From: Pirellulaceae bacterium | GTDB taxonomy: Bacteria; Planctomycetota; Planctomycetia; Pirellulales; Thermoguttaceae | Direction: 5' to 3' | Length of the DNA stretch: 39,712 nucleotides | NCBI GenBank assembly: GCA_012744395.1 | Contig: JAAYCB010000415.1 | Location: 1-39,712, forward strand | Shown: piece by piece, positions 15,829 to 24,280 of the stretch | Numbering within the stretch: the stretch's first letter is position 1 | Layout: each line of letters begins with the position of its first letter | The notes under the pieces: model-generated | What the model was told of the DNA's origin: nothing | Databases searched by the model: none | What the model saw: the letters and a program-made list of their open reading frames with translations, nothing else | Made by a program: the position numbers and the translations under genes

Positions 15829-17403
15829 GTGTCCAAAGCCCGATTCCCCGCTGTTCTTCTGGCCGCCGCACTGCTGATCGTTGTCTCTCGCCCTGCCCGG
15901 TCCTGCACCTCGATCATGGTCGGCAAGGCCGCCTCGACCGACGGCTCCGTGATCACTTCGCACACCTGCGACAGCCATCGCACCGGCTCGCAAATCGCCG
16001 TCGTCCCGGCCAAGGAGCACCAGCCGGGGGCATCCCGCTTGCTCGCCAAGCGCAGCGATGACGACAGCGGGCCGATGGAGCGCTACGGGCGGCAGACCAC
16101 CGGCAGGATTCCCGAGGCGGCCCGAACGTTCGCCTATCTCGCCCCGGCCTACGCGGCGATGAATGAGCGGCAGTTGGCGATCGGCGAATCGACCTTCGAA
16201 GGCCGCGAGGAACTCAAGAGCGACAAGGGGCTGATCGACTGCGAGACGCTCGCCGTCCTGATGCTCGAGCGCGCCGCCACCGCGCGCGAGGCGATCCGCA
16301 TCGGCGGCGCGCTGATCGAGAAATATGGCTGGTGCGACCTGGGCGAGGCTCTCACGATCGCCGATCCCCAAGAGGTCTGGCTGATGGAGATCGTCGGGCC
16401 GGGCGAAGGAGCGGTGGGGGCCGCCTGGGCCGCCCAGCGCGTGCCCGACGACCACGTCTCGGTCGTCGCCAACGCCGCGCGGATCGGCCAGCTCGACCTG
16501 GCCAATCCGGATTACTTCATGGCCTCGAAGAACGTCGTCGAACTGGCCAAACAGAAGGGGTACTGGTCGGAGGAAAGCGGCCGGCCCTTCCGCTTCTACG
16601 AGGCCTACAATCCCCAGGGGCGGACGACCTTCGCCACGACGCGCCGCGAGTGGCGGGTGCTCGACCTGTTGGCCCCTTCGCTCCAACTGCCCGCCAACGG
16701 CAACGTCTTCCCCTTCTCGGTCAAACCGGAGCAACCGGTCGGTCCGGAGAAGATCATGGAGCTGTTTCGCGACACTTTCGAAGGGACCGACTACGACATG
16801 GTCAAGGACCTCACGGTGACCGACGAGAAGGGAATGACCGTCAAGAGCCCGCTGGCCAACCCCTTCATGCCCTACGAAATGAACCGGATGCTGCGGATCA
16901 ACGGCGGTTGGGGATGGCGGGGCGAACGGCCGATCGCCCGCTGGTACTGCATGTACGCCACCGTGACGCAGTCGCGCCCGTGGCTCCCCGACGCGGTCGG
17001 CGGAATCGTCTGGTTCGGCTACGGCAATCCGGCGATGACCACCTACGTGCCCCTCTATGCCGGGATTGCGAACCTGCCGGAGGATTATCAGATCGACGGC
17101 CGCACGACCGGCTTCAGCCGCCGCTCGGCCTGGTGGGCGTACAATCGGGTGGCGACGATCGCGGCCCACCGCTGGGGCGACATGCGCAAAGACGTGGCCG
17201 CGGTCCGCGACCCGATGCAGGAACAGTTCCTCGCCGCGCAGCAAGACATCGCCGCCCGGGCAGCCGCCCTGATCAAGGAAAAAGGCCCCGCCGCGGCCCG
17301 CGACTTCCTCACGCGGCAGAGCTGCGCGTCTTGCGCCCGAGCCACCGAGGCCTACTGGAGGTTGGGCGACCTGTTGTGGACGAAATATGATGAGAAGTGG
17401 TGA
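15829..17403 (+). CDS. Secreted C69 family dipeptidase
   Basis: 524 residues from the GTG at 15829, with AGGAGA 6 bases upstream. The frame is open further upstream but without a plausible start. Residues 1-25 form a signal peptide (SKARFPAVLLAAALLIVVS) cut before Cys26. CTSIMVGKAASTDGSVI then forms the new N-terminus, so Cys26 is the expected N-terminal nucleophile of the PepD/C69 fold. Later family segments include GGALIEKYGWCDLGEALTIA and EVWLMEIVG. Members hydrolyse a broad range of dipeptides; the signal places this one outside the cytoplasm. Together with the exported PepF it could complete periplasmic peptide breakdown. The Ala-Arg-Ser-Cys cut site is not a canonical lipobox. Confidence 0.9.
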   Translation: MSKARFPAVLLAAALLIVVSRPARSCTSIMVGKAASTDGSVITSHTCDSHRTGSQIAVVPAKEHQPGASRLLAKRSDDDSGPMERYGRQTTGRIPEAARTFAYLAPAYAAMNERQLAIGESTFEGREELKSDKGLIDCETLAVLMLERAATAREAIRIGGALIEKYGWCDLGEALTIADPQEVWLMEIVGPGEGAVGAAWAAQRVPDDHVSVVANAARIGQLDLANPDYFMASKNVVELAKQKGYWSEESGRPFRFYEAYNPQGRTTFATTRREWRVLDLLAPSLQLPANGNVFPFSVKPEQPVGPEKIMELFRDTFEGTDYDMVKDLTVTDEKGMTVKSPLANPFMPYEMNRMLRINGGWGWRGERPIARWYCMYATVTQSRPWLPDAVGGIVWFGYGNPAMTTYVPLYAGIANLPEDYQIDGRTTGFSRRSAWWAYNRVATIAAHRWGDMRKDVAAVRDPMQEQFLAAQQDIAARAAALIKEKGPAAARDFLTRQSCASCARATEAYWRLGDLLWTKYDEKW

Positions 17404-17414
17404 GCGCGGGAAGA

Positions 17415-17456
17415 GCGGTCAGCGGGTAGCCATCAGCCGTCAGCCATCAGCCATCA
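17415..17456. repeat. Heptanucleotide tandem array, GCCATCA type
   Basis: Six 7-base steps without gaps: GCGGTCA, GCGGGTA, GCCATCA, GCCGTCA, GCCATCA, GCCATCA. It starts 11 bases after the dipeptidase stop codon and ends 19 bases before palindrome copy 4. Confidence 0.8.
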
Positions 17457-17475
17457 GGTTTCCGTTTTCGTTCCT

Positions 17476-17518
17476 GGTTCCCAAGCTCCAGCTTGGGAAC
17501 CTTGCCTGACCCCTGAAC
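17476..17518. repeat. Dispersed palindromic repeat, copy 4 (17476-17501), followed by two heptamers
   Basis: Perfect 10-bp arms with a TCCA core, extended by one G/C pair. Three bases later come CCTGACC and CCTGAAC at 17505-17518, the latter a rotation of the GAACCCT heptamer found at 11360-11387. The same palindrome-plus-heptamer pairing therefore occurs at two places in the window. Confidence 0.8.
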
Positions 17519-17534
17519 TCCACCAGAGGCGATC

Positions 17535-18138
17535 ATGGGTATTCTACGCGGACAACGCAGTTCGACGTTTGCAGGGCTCTTGATCGTGATTGCGATCATC
17601 GAATTTGCGCCGGACCGGGTTTCCGGCGGGGGCCGCGCCTGCAAGTCCGGCCTCGGGCCGTGCGCCGAACGACGGCTGCTCAATTGCCGGGAAAGGAGGC
17701 CCTTCCGCGGCCTCTGCCTCCTGCGCCGGATCGCCTTGCCTGGCCGGATTTCAACGCCGGTCGACCGGCTGGGCTGCCGGCCTGACGCTGGACACAGGCG
17801 TGCCGGCAGCAGGGAAAGCGGCCCCGAGTTGAGCCCGGTGAGGGGGCAAGTCATGATCGATGGTCTGCCGCTTGAAGGGGCGATTGTGGAGTTCCGACCA
17901 GACAAGGGCCAGCCGTCGACTGGAGTGACCGACGCCCAGGGGATGTATGAGCTGCGTTTCACGGACGGAAGAATGGGGGCTGTCATCGGGCGTCACACGG
18001 TCCGGATCACAATGGCCAACGAGACGGACGAATCGCCGCGCGCGCCGGGTGCCCGAGAGGTACAACATCCAGACTGATTTGAGGGGAGACATCCTCCCGG
18101 GGCCGAATTACTGGCAGTTCGAACTCGCGTCGCGGTAG
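17535..18138 (+). pseudogene. Carboxypeptidase-regulatory-like protein gene, apparently frameshifted
   Basis: The frame from the ATG at 17535 contains a hydrophobic start (STFAGLLIVIAII) and, after a poorly conserved middle, a clear regulatory-like beta-sandwich: VRGQVMIDGLPLEGAIVEFR, GVTDAQGMYELRF and GRHTVRITMANETDESPR. Near 18035-18055, in a run of alternating G and C, this frame turns into nonsense. The expected ending (RVPERYNIQTDLRGDILPG then NYWQFELASR) is in the other frame and stops at 18138. Small planctomycete lipoproteins of this type normally end in just that way. The 17590-17820 stretch also lacks the usual lipobox region, suggesting a second defect or decay. A sequencing error in the GC run could explain the first but hardly the second. 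Confidence 0.65.
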
Positions 18139-18900
18139 GAAGCAACGTGGGCCGGTGATCTATCTCTTCAGAGAAAGGGGCGCGCCTATCTCCCCTCCGG
18201 AGACCGCTCTCGACATGGTCGATGGGAATCTGGCGACAGTAGGCGACCGGAGCAGCGCAGAGAATCGTGGTCGTGTCGCCTTGCAGGGACATCATGTCGG
18301 GCAGCGCTTTCGCGAAGTTACGATCGATCGAAATGGGATTGCCCGCCGCTGCGCGCGCTGTTATTCTCCGCGGCCCGAATTGGGCGATGGGCCTGAAGTG
18401 CCCGCATCGCCCGCGGGGAGCGGGAGAACGTCCGACACTCGACACGATCAGTTCCACCGGCCAGACACTCATCTCGCGTGAATGAGAGCATTCACGAGCC
18501 CTACAGGCCGCGCACGAGGCAAAACGGCGGCGATTCCTGCCACCCCCCCACCTGTCGGGGAACGGTTAAAGCGGTTGCAGGGAATCGCCGGCACCGCGGG
18601 CTGGCGATTGCGTCAGGGATTCGTGCAATCGGCTGTTTTTCGAGGCGATCTAACAAGTCCTCTCAAGAAATTCGATATAAACCGTCGAACATGCGGGTAG
18701 TTCTCCGCGAGACGGCTCGACTGAGCGACGAATCGGGCAAAAGGAATAACCGATCCGCCCGGAGTAGGAGGTTTTCCAGCTAGATCCCGTGTTTTCGGAA
18801 AATCTTCGCGTCTTTTCCCTTGAGAACTGCCGAAGAAGAGAAAAGGTCTGGAGCCGAATCGCCGGTTTCCCCCATCAGGCGCGTTTCAAGAGGAAAGCGA
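18139..18900. other. 762-base region without a convincing gene
   Basis: Short frames on both strands show no recognisable domain and no matching start signals. Codon use is unlike the flanking genes, and 18590-18900 is visibly richer in A and T than the surroundings. An imperfect inverted repeat pairs 18529-18540 (GGCGATTCCTGC) with 18577-18589 around a C-rich loop. A TATAAA at about 18680 and the AT-rich stretch after it could hold the promoter of the sugar-phosphate transferase gene. The region may be a decayed gene joined to a regulatory leader. Confidence 0.5.
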
Positions 18901-20115
18901 ATGGGGTTCGTCGTCATTGTTGCCGTTCTCAGCAGTCTCCTGCTCACGCCGCTGGCGATGAGGGCCGCTTGGAAATGCGGAGCGATCAGCCGTCCAGACG
19001 GTTTTCGCAAGAAGCACGCCAGGCCGACCCCCGAGTGGGGAGGGATTGCCGTTAATACCGCGATTCTGATCGGAATTGGCCTGTCGGCCATCCTTTGCCC
19101 TGCTGATTTTCCGGCCCTGCCGCTGACCGCCGCGCTGGCCGTTTCGATCGCCATGCTCTCGTTCCTCGGCTGTTACGATGATCTGTGCGACATGCGGGCC
19201 GATCTGAAGTTGTTCGGCCAGGTCCTGTCGGTTGTGCCGCTGCTCCTGGCCGGGTGTTACGCGGAACGACTCGTCCTGTTCGGGCAGGTGATTGAATTGG
19301 GGTGGCTGGGAATTCCCTGGACGGTCGGCTGGATTGTCCTGGGAATCAACGCCTTGAATCTGATCGACGGCATGGACGGCCTGGCGTCGACGGTGGGAAT
19401 CATCATCGCCCTGGCGATTGCTGCCATGGCTGCAATCAGCGGCCAGCAGCACGCGACGATCATTGCGCTGGTTTTGGCCGGCGCTCTGGGCGGATTTCTG
19501 GCACACAACTTGCCTCCGGCGAGGATCTACCTGGGCGATTGCGGAAGCATGGTCATCGGCTTGGTGCTGGCGACGCTAGCGCTTCATGCGGGACCCGAAG
19601 CGGGGGCGGCAAATCTGACGCACATCGGGGCACTCCTGTTCGTGCCCCTTTGCGATACGCTGCTGGCGATCGTGCGGCGGGGGCTTGCCGGACGCGGCAT
19701 CATGGCGGCCGACCGCGGGCACGTGCACCATCGGTTGCTGGACCGCGGTCTCGGCGTTTGGGGAAGCCTCGCCGTGCTCGGGGGGCTGAGCCTGGGCGCA
19801 GGCGCCATGGGATGCCTGGTCGTCCTCACGGGCCAAGAGCATTGGGCCTGGCTCGGTGGGCTGGCAGCGGTCGCGTTTTGCGTTCGCCAGCAGTTGTTCG
19901 GACACGAGGAATGGGGCCGCGTCAAGAGCCTGTTCGTCCACCGGGCGGGGCGCCGGAGAGTTGCCGTCGCCGGTCAAACGAACGATCCGCCGCTTGGTCC
20001 CGGGGAGGCGGTTGACGCCTCCGCGATGGCCGGCCTGACGGCCGGACAGATTGCCGGTCTGTCGGCGGCGCAGCATTGGGCGCCAACGCCGGATTGGCCG
20101 GTTCACAGAGCGTGA
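18901..20115 (+). CDS. Polyprenyl-phosphate N-acetylhexosamine-1-phosphate transferase (WecA/TagO/MraY superfamily)
   Basis: 404 residues from the ATG at 18901, with GAGGA upstream; 27 residues of upstream frame were left out because they are polar and the membrane protein starts MGFVVIVAVLSSLLLTPLAM. About ten membrane helices are visible. The Mg-binding CYDDLCD has its Asp pair at 93-94, NLIDGMDGLA starts at 153, LGDCGSM is at 211-217 and the HVHHRLL histidine motif is at 274-280. These define the WecA/TagO branch rather than MraY. The enzyme moves a sugar-1-phosphate from a UDP-sugar to undecaprenyl phosphate, starting synthesis of a surface polysaccharide. The last ~70 residues form a soluble tail rich in Ala/Gly. 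It probably forms a transcription unit with the next gene, 75 bases downstream. Confidence 0.9.
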   Translation: MGFVVIVAVLSSLLLTPLAMRAAWKCGAISRPDGFRKKHARPTPEWGGIAVNTAILIGIGLSAILCPADFPALPLTAALAVSIAMLSFLGCYDDLCDMRADLKLFGQVLSVVPLLLAGCYAERLVLFGQVIELGWLGIPWTVGWIVLGINALNLIDGMDGLASTVGIIIALAIAAMAAISGQQHATIIALVLAGALGGFLAHNLPPARIYLGDCGSMVIGLVLATLALHAGPEAGAANLTHIGALLFVPLCDTLLAIVRRGLAGRGIMAADRGHVHHRLLDRGLGVWGSLAVLGGLSLGAGAMGCLVVLTGQEHWAWLGGLAAVAFCVRQQLFGHEEWGRVKSLFVHRAGRRRVAVAGQTNDPPLGPGEAVDASAMAGLTAGQIAGLSAAQHWAPTPDWPVHRA

Positions 20116-20190
20116 CCAGCGCCAATTCCGGCAGAAAATATGTTCGAATGCTTAGTTAGACGTTCTCCAACACAAGGAGGAAGAAGGGAA

Positions 20191-20718
20191 GTGAACGATA
20201 AGAGACGCTTTCGGAAGCAGGTGATTGCGATTGTCTGCATCGGCTTGATTCTGCCCCAAGCCGTGATGGCGGCCCCTGCCGCGGCCAATCGCCAAATCAC
20301 CGACGTGGCCCTGGCCAACGGCGGAATGCTGAGTGGCCAGGTCGTTGACCAGCAGGGGCTCGGCAAGGCGGGTGTCCAGGTCGTTGTCCTCCAGCAAGGT
20401 CGCCAGCCAGCTTACGGACGGACCGACCACGCGGGCAATTTCCAGGTTGCCGGCCTGAGTGGCGGCACAGCGCAGGTTGTCACGGAAGGTGGCCAGGGCG
20501 TCTATCGGCTCTGGACCGCCAACGCCGCTCCCCCGGTTGCCAAGCCGCGTGCGATGCTGATCGCCAACGGCCAGGTCGTCCGCGGCCAGGCGTATTGCGA
20601 TCCGTGTTCGAGCGGCGGCATTGGACAGTGGATTCTGCCGGCGCTGGCCGCGGGCGGCATCATCGCCGGCGTGGTCGTCGCGACATCGGACTCCGGCTCG
20701 ACACCCGCGAGCCCTTGA
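20191..20718 (+). CDS. Small secreted carboxypeptidase-regulatory-like protein
   Basis: 175 residues from the GTG at 20191, preceded by AAGGAGG and a second purine run. A signal peptide covers about the first 30 residues (KQVIAIVCIGLILPQAVMA). One beta-sandwich repeat follows (GMLSGQVVDQQGLGKAGVQV, then GRTDHAGNFQVAGLSGG). A second conserved part has GVYRLWTANAAPP and LIANGQVVRGQ. The C-terminus holds a hydrophobic segment, WILPALAAGGIIAGVVVA, and a short polar tail. This layout is typical of a small planctomycete family of unknown function, possibly anchored at the cell surface by its C-terminal helix. It is followed by a strong terminator. Confidence 0.82.
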   Translation: MNDKRRFRKQVIAIVCIGLILPQAVMAAPAAANRQITDVALANGGMLSGQVVDQQGLGKAGVQVVVLQQGRQPAYGRTDHAGNFQVAGLSGGTAQVVTEGGQGVYRLWTANAAPPVAKPRAMLIANGQVVRGQAYCDPCSSGGIGQWILPALAAGGIIAGVVVATSDSGSTPASP

Positions 20719-20755
20719 CCAGCGGAATCGCGCAGAATGTTGGACAATCAAGCCG

Positions 20756-20801
20756 GCGAAGGGCGATCTGACCGTGGTCAATTCGCCCTTCGCTTGTTTT
20801 T
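20756..20801 (+). terminator. Intrinsic terminator after the small secreted protein gene
   Basis: A perfect 11-bp stem pairs GCGAAGGGCGA at 20756-20766 with TCGCCCTTCGC at 20783-20793 around a 16-base loop, followed at once by TTGTTTTT. It is the clearest rho-independent terminator in the window. Confidence 0.9.
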
Positions 20802-20864
20802 GCGCTGGATTCCGGGGAACCGTTCTGATCGAATCCCTGCCTGAACATCCCCCGGGAATCGGGG

Positions 20865-22850
20865 CTACTTCAATTGGCGGCGCAAGGACTGGGCCTGCTT
20901 GAGGGCCTCTTCGGCTCCCAGGGGGGAGAGGCCGGCGGTGGCGATTTCGCGGCCCAACGAGAGGTATGCGAAACGGCTGTTCGTGGCGGCCTGCCGCTCG
21001 CTGAGGCGGGCGTTGGAGACTTCGGCACTCAGCCGGGCCGCTTCCGCCGGGCCGTGGGTCTCCGCGCGCCGCTGTTCCGCCTCGGCCAGGGCCTGGCGGG
21101 CGCGCCGGAGCTCTTCGGCCGCGGTGCGGGCGGCCCGCTGCGCGGCCTCGTGCCCCTTCGGCAGGTGTGCCGCGACCGCCGCCTGGCCAATCTGGGTGTA
21201 GAGGGTGTCGAGTTGGCGAATGATCCCGTCGCGGGTGGCAAGGTCCGTCTCGTCGGTGTTTTCCGAGGAGATGTGGCCGCCCAGCGGCGGTGGGGCCGCT
21301 TTGAGCAGGCGATTCCGCCACGTCGGCAAGTCCGCGTTGATGTGGCCGCGGTCGCGCTCGATCTCGACCTCCGCCGACCTGCCCGTGCTCGGCACCCGCG
21401 CGGAGACGGAGACGCGGCCGTTCAGGGCGTAGCGATAAGTGACCTCGACGGGGGTCCCTTTGGGCAAGTCGGGCGGCAAGTCGCGGACGACGCACTTCCC
21501 CAGGGAGACGCAGAACTCAGGGCGTTCGCTCTCGCCTTCCACGACCGGCACGGCGACGGTCCTCTGGTTCGGCTCCAACGTCTTGAAGGACCTGGTCACT
21601 TCGGCCGGAATCGGGGTGTTTCTCGGAATCAGCACGGCGTTGACGCGGCGGCCGGTTCCGGCTTCAAAGCCAACCACGCCAAGGCTGTGGGAGTTCACGT
21701 TGATCAGGATGCACCTCCGCTGGCGGTCGCTGCCCAATCCCAGGAGCATGCCCGCGTAGAGCGCCGCCCCGTGCGCGACGGCCTCGTCGGCGGAAATCGA
21801 CAGGTCGGGCGTTTTGCCGGTCAACCGCCGGAGCATGTTCGTGACCATCGGCATCCGCGTGGCGCCGCCGACGACGAGAATCCGATCGATCTCCCGCCAG
21901 TCGAGGCCGGCTTGCTGAGCGACCAGCGATGCGGTTTCCTCCGTCCGCTGGAGCAGGTGCGCGGTCATCTCCTCGAACTGCTGCCGGGTGACTTCGATCC
22001 GCATCCGGATGCCGGCGTGAAAACACACGGTCGTCGCCTTGGAATGTTCGCTCAAGGCGTGCTTCAGTTCCTGGGCGTCGCGCCAGAGTTGGGCGGCGTC
22101 CGGCGCGTCGTTGCGGGGATCCAGTCCGTGTTCCGACAGAAAACGCTCGGCGATGTGGTCGACCAGTGCCTGGTCGAAGTCCTTGCCGCCGAGGCGGACG
22201 TCGCCGTCGGTGGCCAGCGTACGGAACGCGCTCGAATCGATCTCCAGCAAGCTCACGTCGAACGTCCCGCCGCCGAGGTCGTAGATCAAAACGCGTTCCG
22301 CCGGATCGCAGGCGCTCGTTCCGTGCATGCCGAACAGCCCCCGCTCCCAACCGCATGCCAAGGCCGCGGCGGTTGGCTCGTTGATGATGTCGAGAACCTC
22401 CCAGCCGGCGAGCCGGCCGGCGTCCTGCGTCGCTTTGCGGCGCATTTCGTCGAAGTAGGCCGGCACGGTGATCACCGCCTTGGAAAGCGGTCCCAGACGC
22501 TGTTCCGCATCGCGCTTCAATCGCTGGAGGACCAGCGCGCTGAGCACCTCGGGGGGGACGTGGTGGCCGTGCACCGGACGCTGCACCGCCTGCCGGCCCA
22601 TGTCGCGTTTGAAGCATTCGGAATAGTTGCCGGGTGAAAAGGACGACGCCTTGACCGCCTCCCGCCCGACGACGATCTCGTCCTCATCGACGATGACCGC
22701 GCTGGGGGTGAGCAAATCCCCCGACGAATTCGGCAAAGAGATCGGCCGCCCCGCCGGATCAAGATAGGCGAGCAGGGAATAGGTGGTGCCAAGATCAATG
22801 CCAACGGCGATTGGCCGATTCGCGTGATCTCCGTCGGACGGCAGATTCAT
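20865..22850 (-). CDS. Hsp70 family chaperone (DnaK-like)
   Basis: 661 residues from the ATG at 22850. The nucleotide-binding domain is complete: AVGIDLGTTYSLLAYL near 15, AVITVPAYFDEMRRKATQDA near 125, INEPTAAALACGW, IYDLGGGTFDVSLLEID and ILVVGGATRMPMV. The substrate-binding beta domain shows NVNSHSLGVVGFEAGTG, LIPRNTPIPAEVTRSF and GTPVEVTYRYALNGRVSV. The C-terminal ~130 residues are an Ala/Glu/Arg-rich helical segment (ARTAAEELRRARQALAEAEQ) that lacks the usual DnaK lid and the acidic EEVD-like tail. The gene stands alone, with no grpE or dnaJ beside it, so it is probably an accessory Hsp70 rather than the main DnaK. No strong ribosome-binding site is seen. Confidence 0.92.
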   Translation of the reverse strand: MNLPSDGDHANRPIAVGIDLGTTYSLLAYLDPAGRPISLPNSSGDLLTPSAVIVDEDEIVVGREAVKASSFSPGNYSECFKRDMGRQAVQRPVHGHHVPPEVLSALVLQRLKRDAEQRLGPLSKAVITVPAYFDEMRRKATQDAGRLAGWEVLDIINEPTAAALACGWERGLFGMHGTSACDPAERVLIYDLGGGTFDVSLLEIDSSAFRTLATDGDVRLGGKDFDQALVDHIAERFLSEHGLDPRNDAPDAAQLWRDAQELKHALSEHSKATTVCFHAGIRMRIEVTRQQFEEMTAHLLQRTEETASLVAQQAGLDWREIDRILVVGGATRMPMVTNMLRRLTGKTPDLSISADEAVAHGAALYAGMLLGLGSDRQRRCILINVNSHSLGVVGFEAGTGRRVNAVLIPRNTPIPAEVTRSFKTLEPNQRTVAVPVVEGESERPEFCVSLGKCVVRDLPPDLPKGTPVEVTYRYALNGRVSVSARVPSTGRSAEVEIERDRGHINADLPTWRNRLLKAAPPPLGGHISSENTDETDLATRDGIIRQLDTLYTQIGQAAVAAHLPKGHEAAQRAARTAAEELRRARQALAEAEQRRAETHGPAEAARLSAEVSNARLSERQAATNSRFAYLSLGREIATAGLSPLGAEEALKQAQSLRRQLK

Positions 22851-22989
22851 GGTTGCTAGCTTCGCTGTCGATGGACGATCGCTCCTTTAGCGATTCTAAT
22901 CCACCCAGCCAGCTTCGTCACCCCTCGAATTAACGCTAGCATATACCCATTCAGGTGGATCCGCAAGCCTCTTGGCAATTTGTCTCCCC

Positions 22990-23013
22990 GTTTCCAAGCT
23001 CCGGCTTGGGAAC
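22990..23013. repeat. Dispersed palindromic repeat, copy 5
   Basis: TCCG core with one mismatch in the left arm (GTTTCCAAGC). It lies 14 bases beyond the stop codon of the alcohol dehydrogenase gene, in the 177-base gap before the Hsp70 start. Confidence 0.8.
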
Positions 23014-23027
23014 GACGCCGCTGGGCT

Positions 23028-24059
23028 TCAAGGACGCACCAGGACCTTGATCAGGCGCTCCTCGCCGGCACGGAGCCGCTCAAACCAATCGGCGGCATCC
23101 TCGAGAGTCGCCAGTCCGCTGATCAGCGGGTCGACCTGGATTATACCGCGGGCGATCAGATCCAGGCATCGGCCGTACTCGCCGCTTGAGGCGCACGACC
23201 CGAGGAGGGTCAGTTCCCGCGTGACGACGGTCTGGAGGGGCAGTTCAACGGTCGGCGCCAGGTTTCCGACCAGACCGACCGCGCCCCCCTTGCGAACAAT
23301 CTGCAACGCCCAGCCGACGGTGGTCTTCAGGCCGACCGCTTCCATGACGATGTCGGCGCCGCGCCCGCCGGTCAACTTGCGGACTTCGGCAACCGCATCG
23401 ACATCATCCGGCGAAATGCCCCAGTCCGCGCCCAACCGCGCGGCCAGCTCGAGCCGGTCGCGTTTCACGTCGATCGCGATGATCCGGCCGCACCCCCGGG
23501 CCCGGAGGGCCTCGATGATCAACAGGCCGATCACGCCGGCGCCGATGACGACCACCACGTCGTCGCGGTTCAGCGGCACGCGGGCGGCGGCGTGCACGGC
23601 GATCGCGACCGGCTCGGCCATGGCGGCCTGTTCGAAGCCCACGGCGTCGGGGATCTCGACGAGGATTCGCGCGGGGACGGCCACGAACTGGGCGAATGCC
23701 CCGTCGCGCTTGAATTCGTCGCAGGAGACTCCAAGCACCTGGCGGTTGTCGCAAAGGTTGACGGCGCCGCGTGCGCAGAAGTGGCAACTGCCGCAGTAGG
23801 CCGTGGAGTCGAACGTGACCGGCTGCCCGACGCGCCAGGTCGTGGCCGCCGCACCGACCTCGGCGATCACGCCCGAGGCCTCGTGGCCCATGATGATTGG
23901 CGGCTTGCGGCGGCCGGTGGAGCCGTCCATGCCGTGGACATCGCTGCCACAGATCCCGCAGACTTTGACCTCGACGAGGACCTCGTCGGGCAGAATTCGG
24001 GGCCGGGGAACCTCGCATACCTCAAAGCGGTTGCATTCGGCCAGTCGCAGGGCTTTCAT
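23028..24059 (-). CDS. Zinc-dependent medium-chain alcohol/polyol dehydrogenase
   Basis: 343 residues from the ATG at 24059 (MKALRLAECNRFEVCEVPRP). The catalytic zinc ligands lie in CGICGSDVHG and GHEASG. The four structural-zinc cysteines are in YCGSCHFCARGAVNLCD. The nucleotide-binding fold has VVVIGAGVIGLLIIEALRAR, and the Asp in IIAIDVKRDR indicates NAD. The pattern fits the sorbitol / L-threonine / (R,R)-butanediol dehydrogenase group, so a sugar alcohol or sugar acid derivative is the likely substrate. It diverges from the LysR gene with 221 bases between the starts; the LysR palindrome at 24250 might therefore also influence this gene. Confidence 0.92.
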   Translation of the reverse strand: MKALRLAECNRFEVCEVPRPRILPDEVLVEVKVCGICGSDVHGMDGSTGRRKPPIIMGHEASGVIAEVGAAATTWRVGQPVTFDSTAYCGSCHFCARGAVNLCDNRQVLGVSCDEFKRDGAFAQFVAVPARILVEIPDAVGFEQAAMAEPVAIAVHAAARVPLNRDDVVVVIGAGVIGLLIIEALRARGCGRIIAIDVKRDRLELAARLGADWGISPDDVDAVAEVRKLTGGRGADIVMEAVGLKTTVGWALQIVRKGGAVGLVGNLAPTVELPLQTVVTRELTLLGSCASSGEYGRCLDLIARGIIQVDPLISGLATLEDAADWFERLRAGEERLIKVLVRP

Positions 24060-24245
24060 CGGGGCGTCTTCCGGCAAGTTGGGCGCGCGTCATGCGATCC
24101 CCTGAATGTCGGGTCGTCGCTGCCGCGTGTCAAGCCCGCCGCGGCAGCCGCGCGACCGGAACCGCGGATTCCCACCGAAGCATGGCCGAGCGCGAACCGC
24201 GCGGCCGGCGGTCCCTTGGGCCGATCCCCCTGGTACGAAGCGGCG

Positions 24246-24273
24246 TTGACATAAGCGAAGCTTATGCTAAGAT
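24246..24273 (+). promoter_or_regulatory. Sigma-70-type promoter of the LysR gene
   Basis: TTGACA at 24246-24251 is a perfect -35 box. A 16-base spacer leads to TAAGAT at 24268-24273, one change from consensus. The LysR start codon follows 8 bases later, so the message has almost no leader. Confidence 0.75.
24250..24266. promoter_or_regulatory. Palindromic LysR-type operator within the promoter spacer
   Basis: CATAAGC and GCTTATG flank GAA, a perfect 7-bp inverted repeat. It contains T-N11-A (24252-24264), the LysR binding pattern. It fills the space between the -35 and -10 boxes, so a protein bound here would block RNA polymerase. This suggests negative autoregulation. Confidence 0.75.
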
Positions 24274-24280
24274 TGCCATC

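Noticed and set aside
15670..17244. A 524-codon open frame on the minus strand
   Set aside because: Antisense to the C69 dipeptidase; no start signal and no domain.
17993..18472. A 159-codon minus-strand frame in the gap after the frameshifted gene
   Set aside because: Considered as a remnant of a DUF1559-type protein, but none of that family's motifs is present and no ribosome-binding site precedes it.
20874..22637. A 587-codon open frame on the plus strand
   Set aside because: Mirror frame of the Hsp70 gene, which has every family motif on the other strand.
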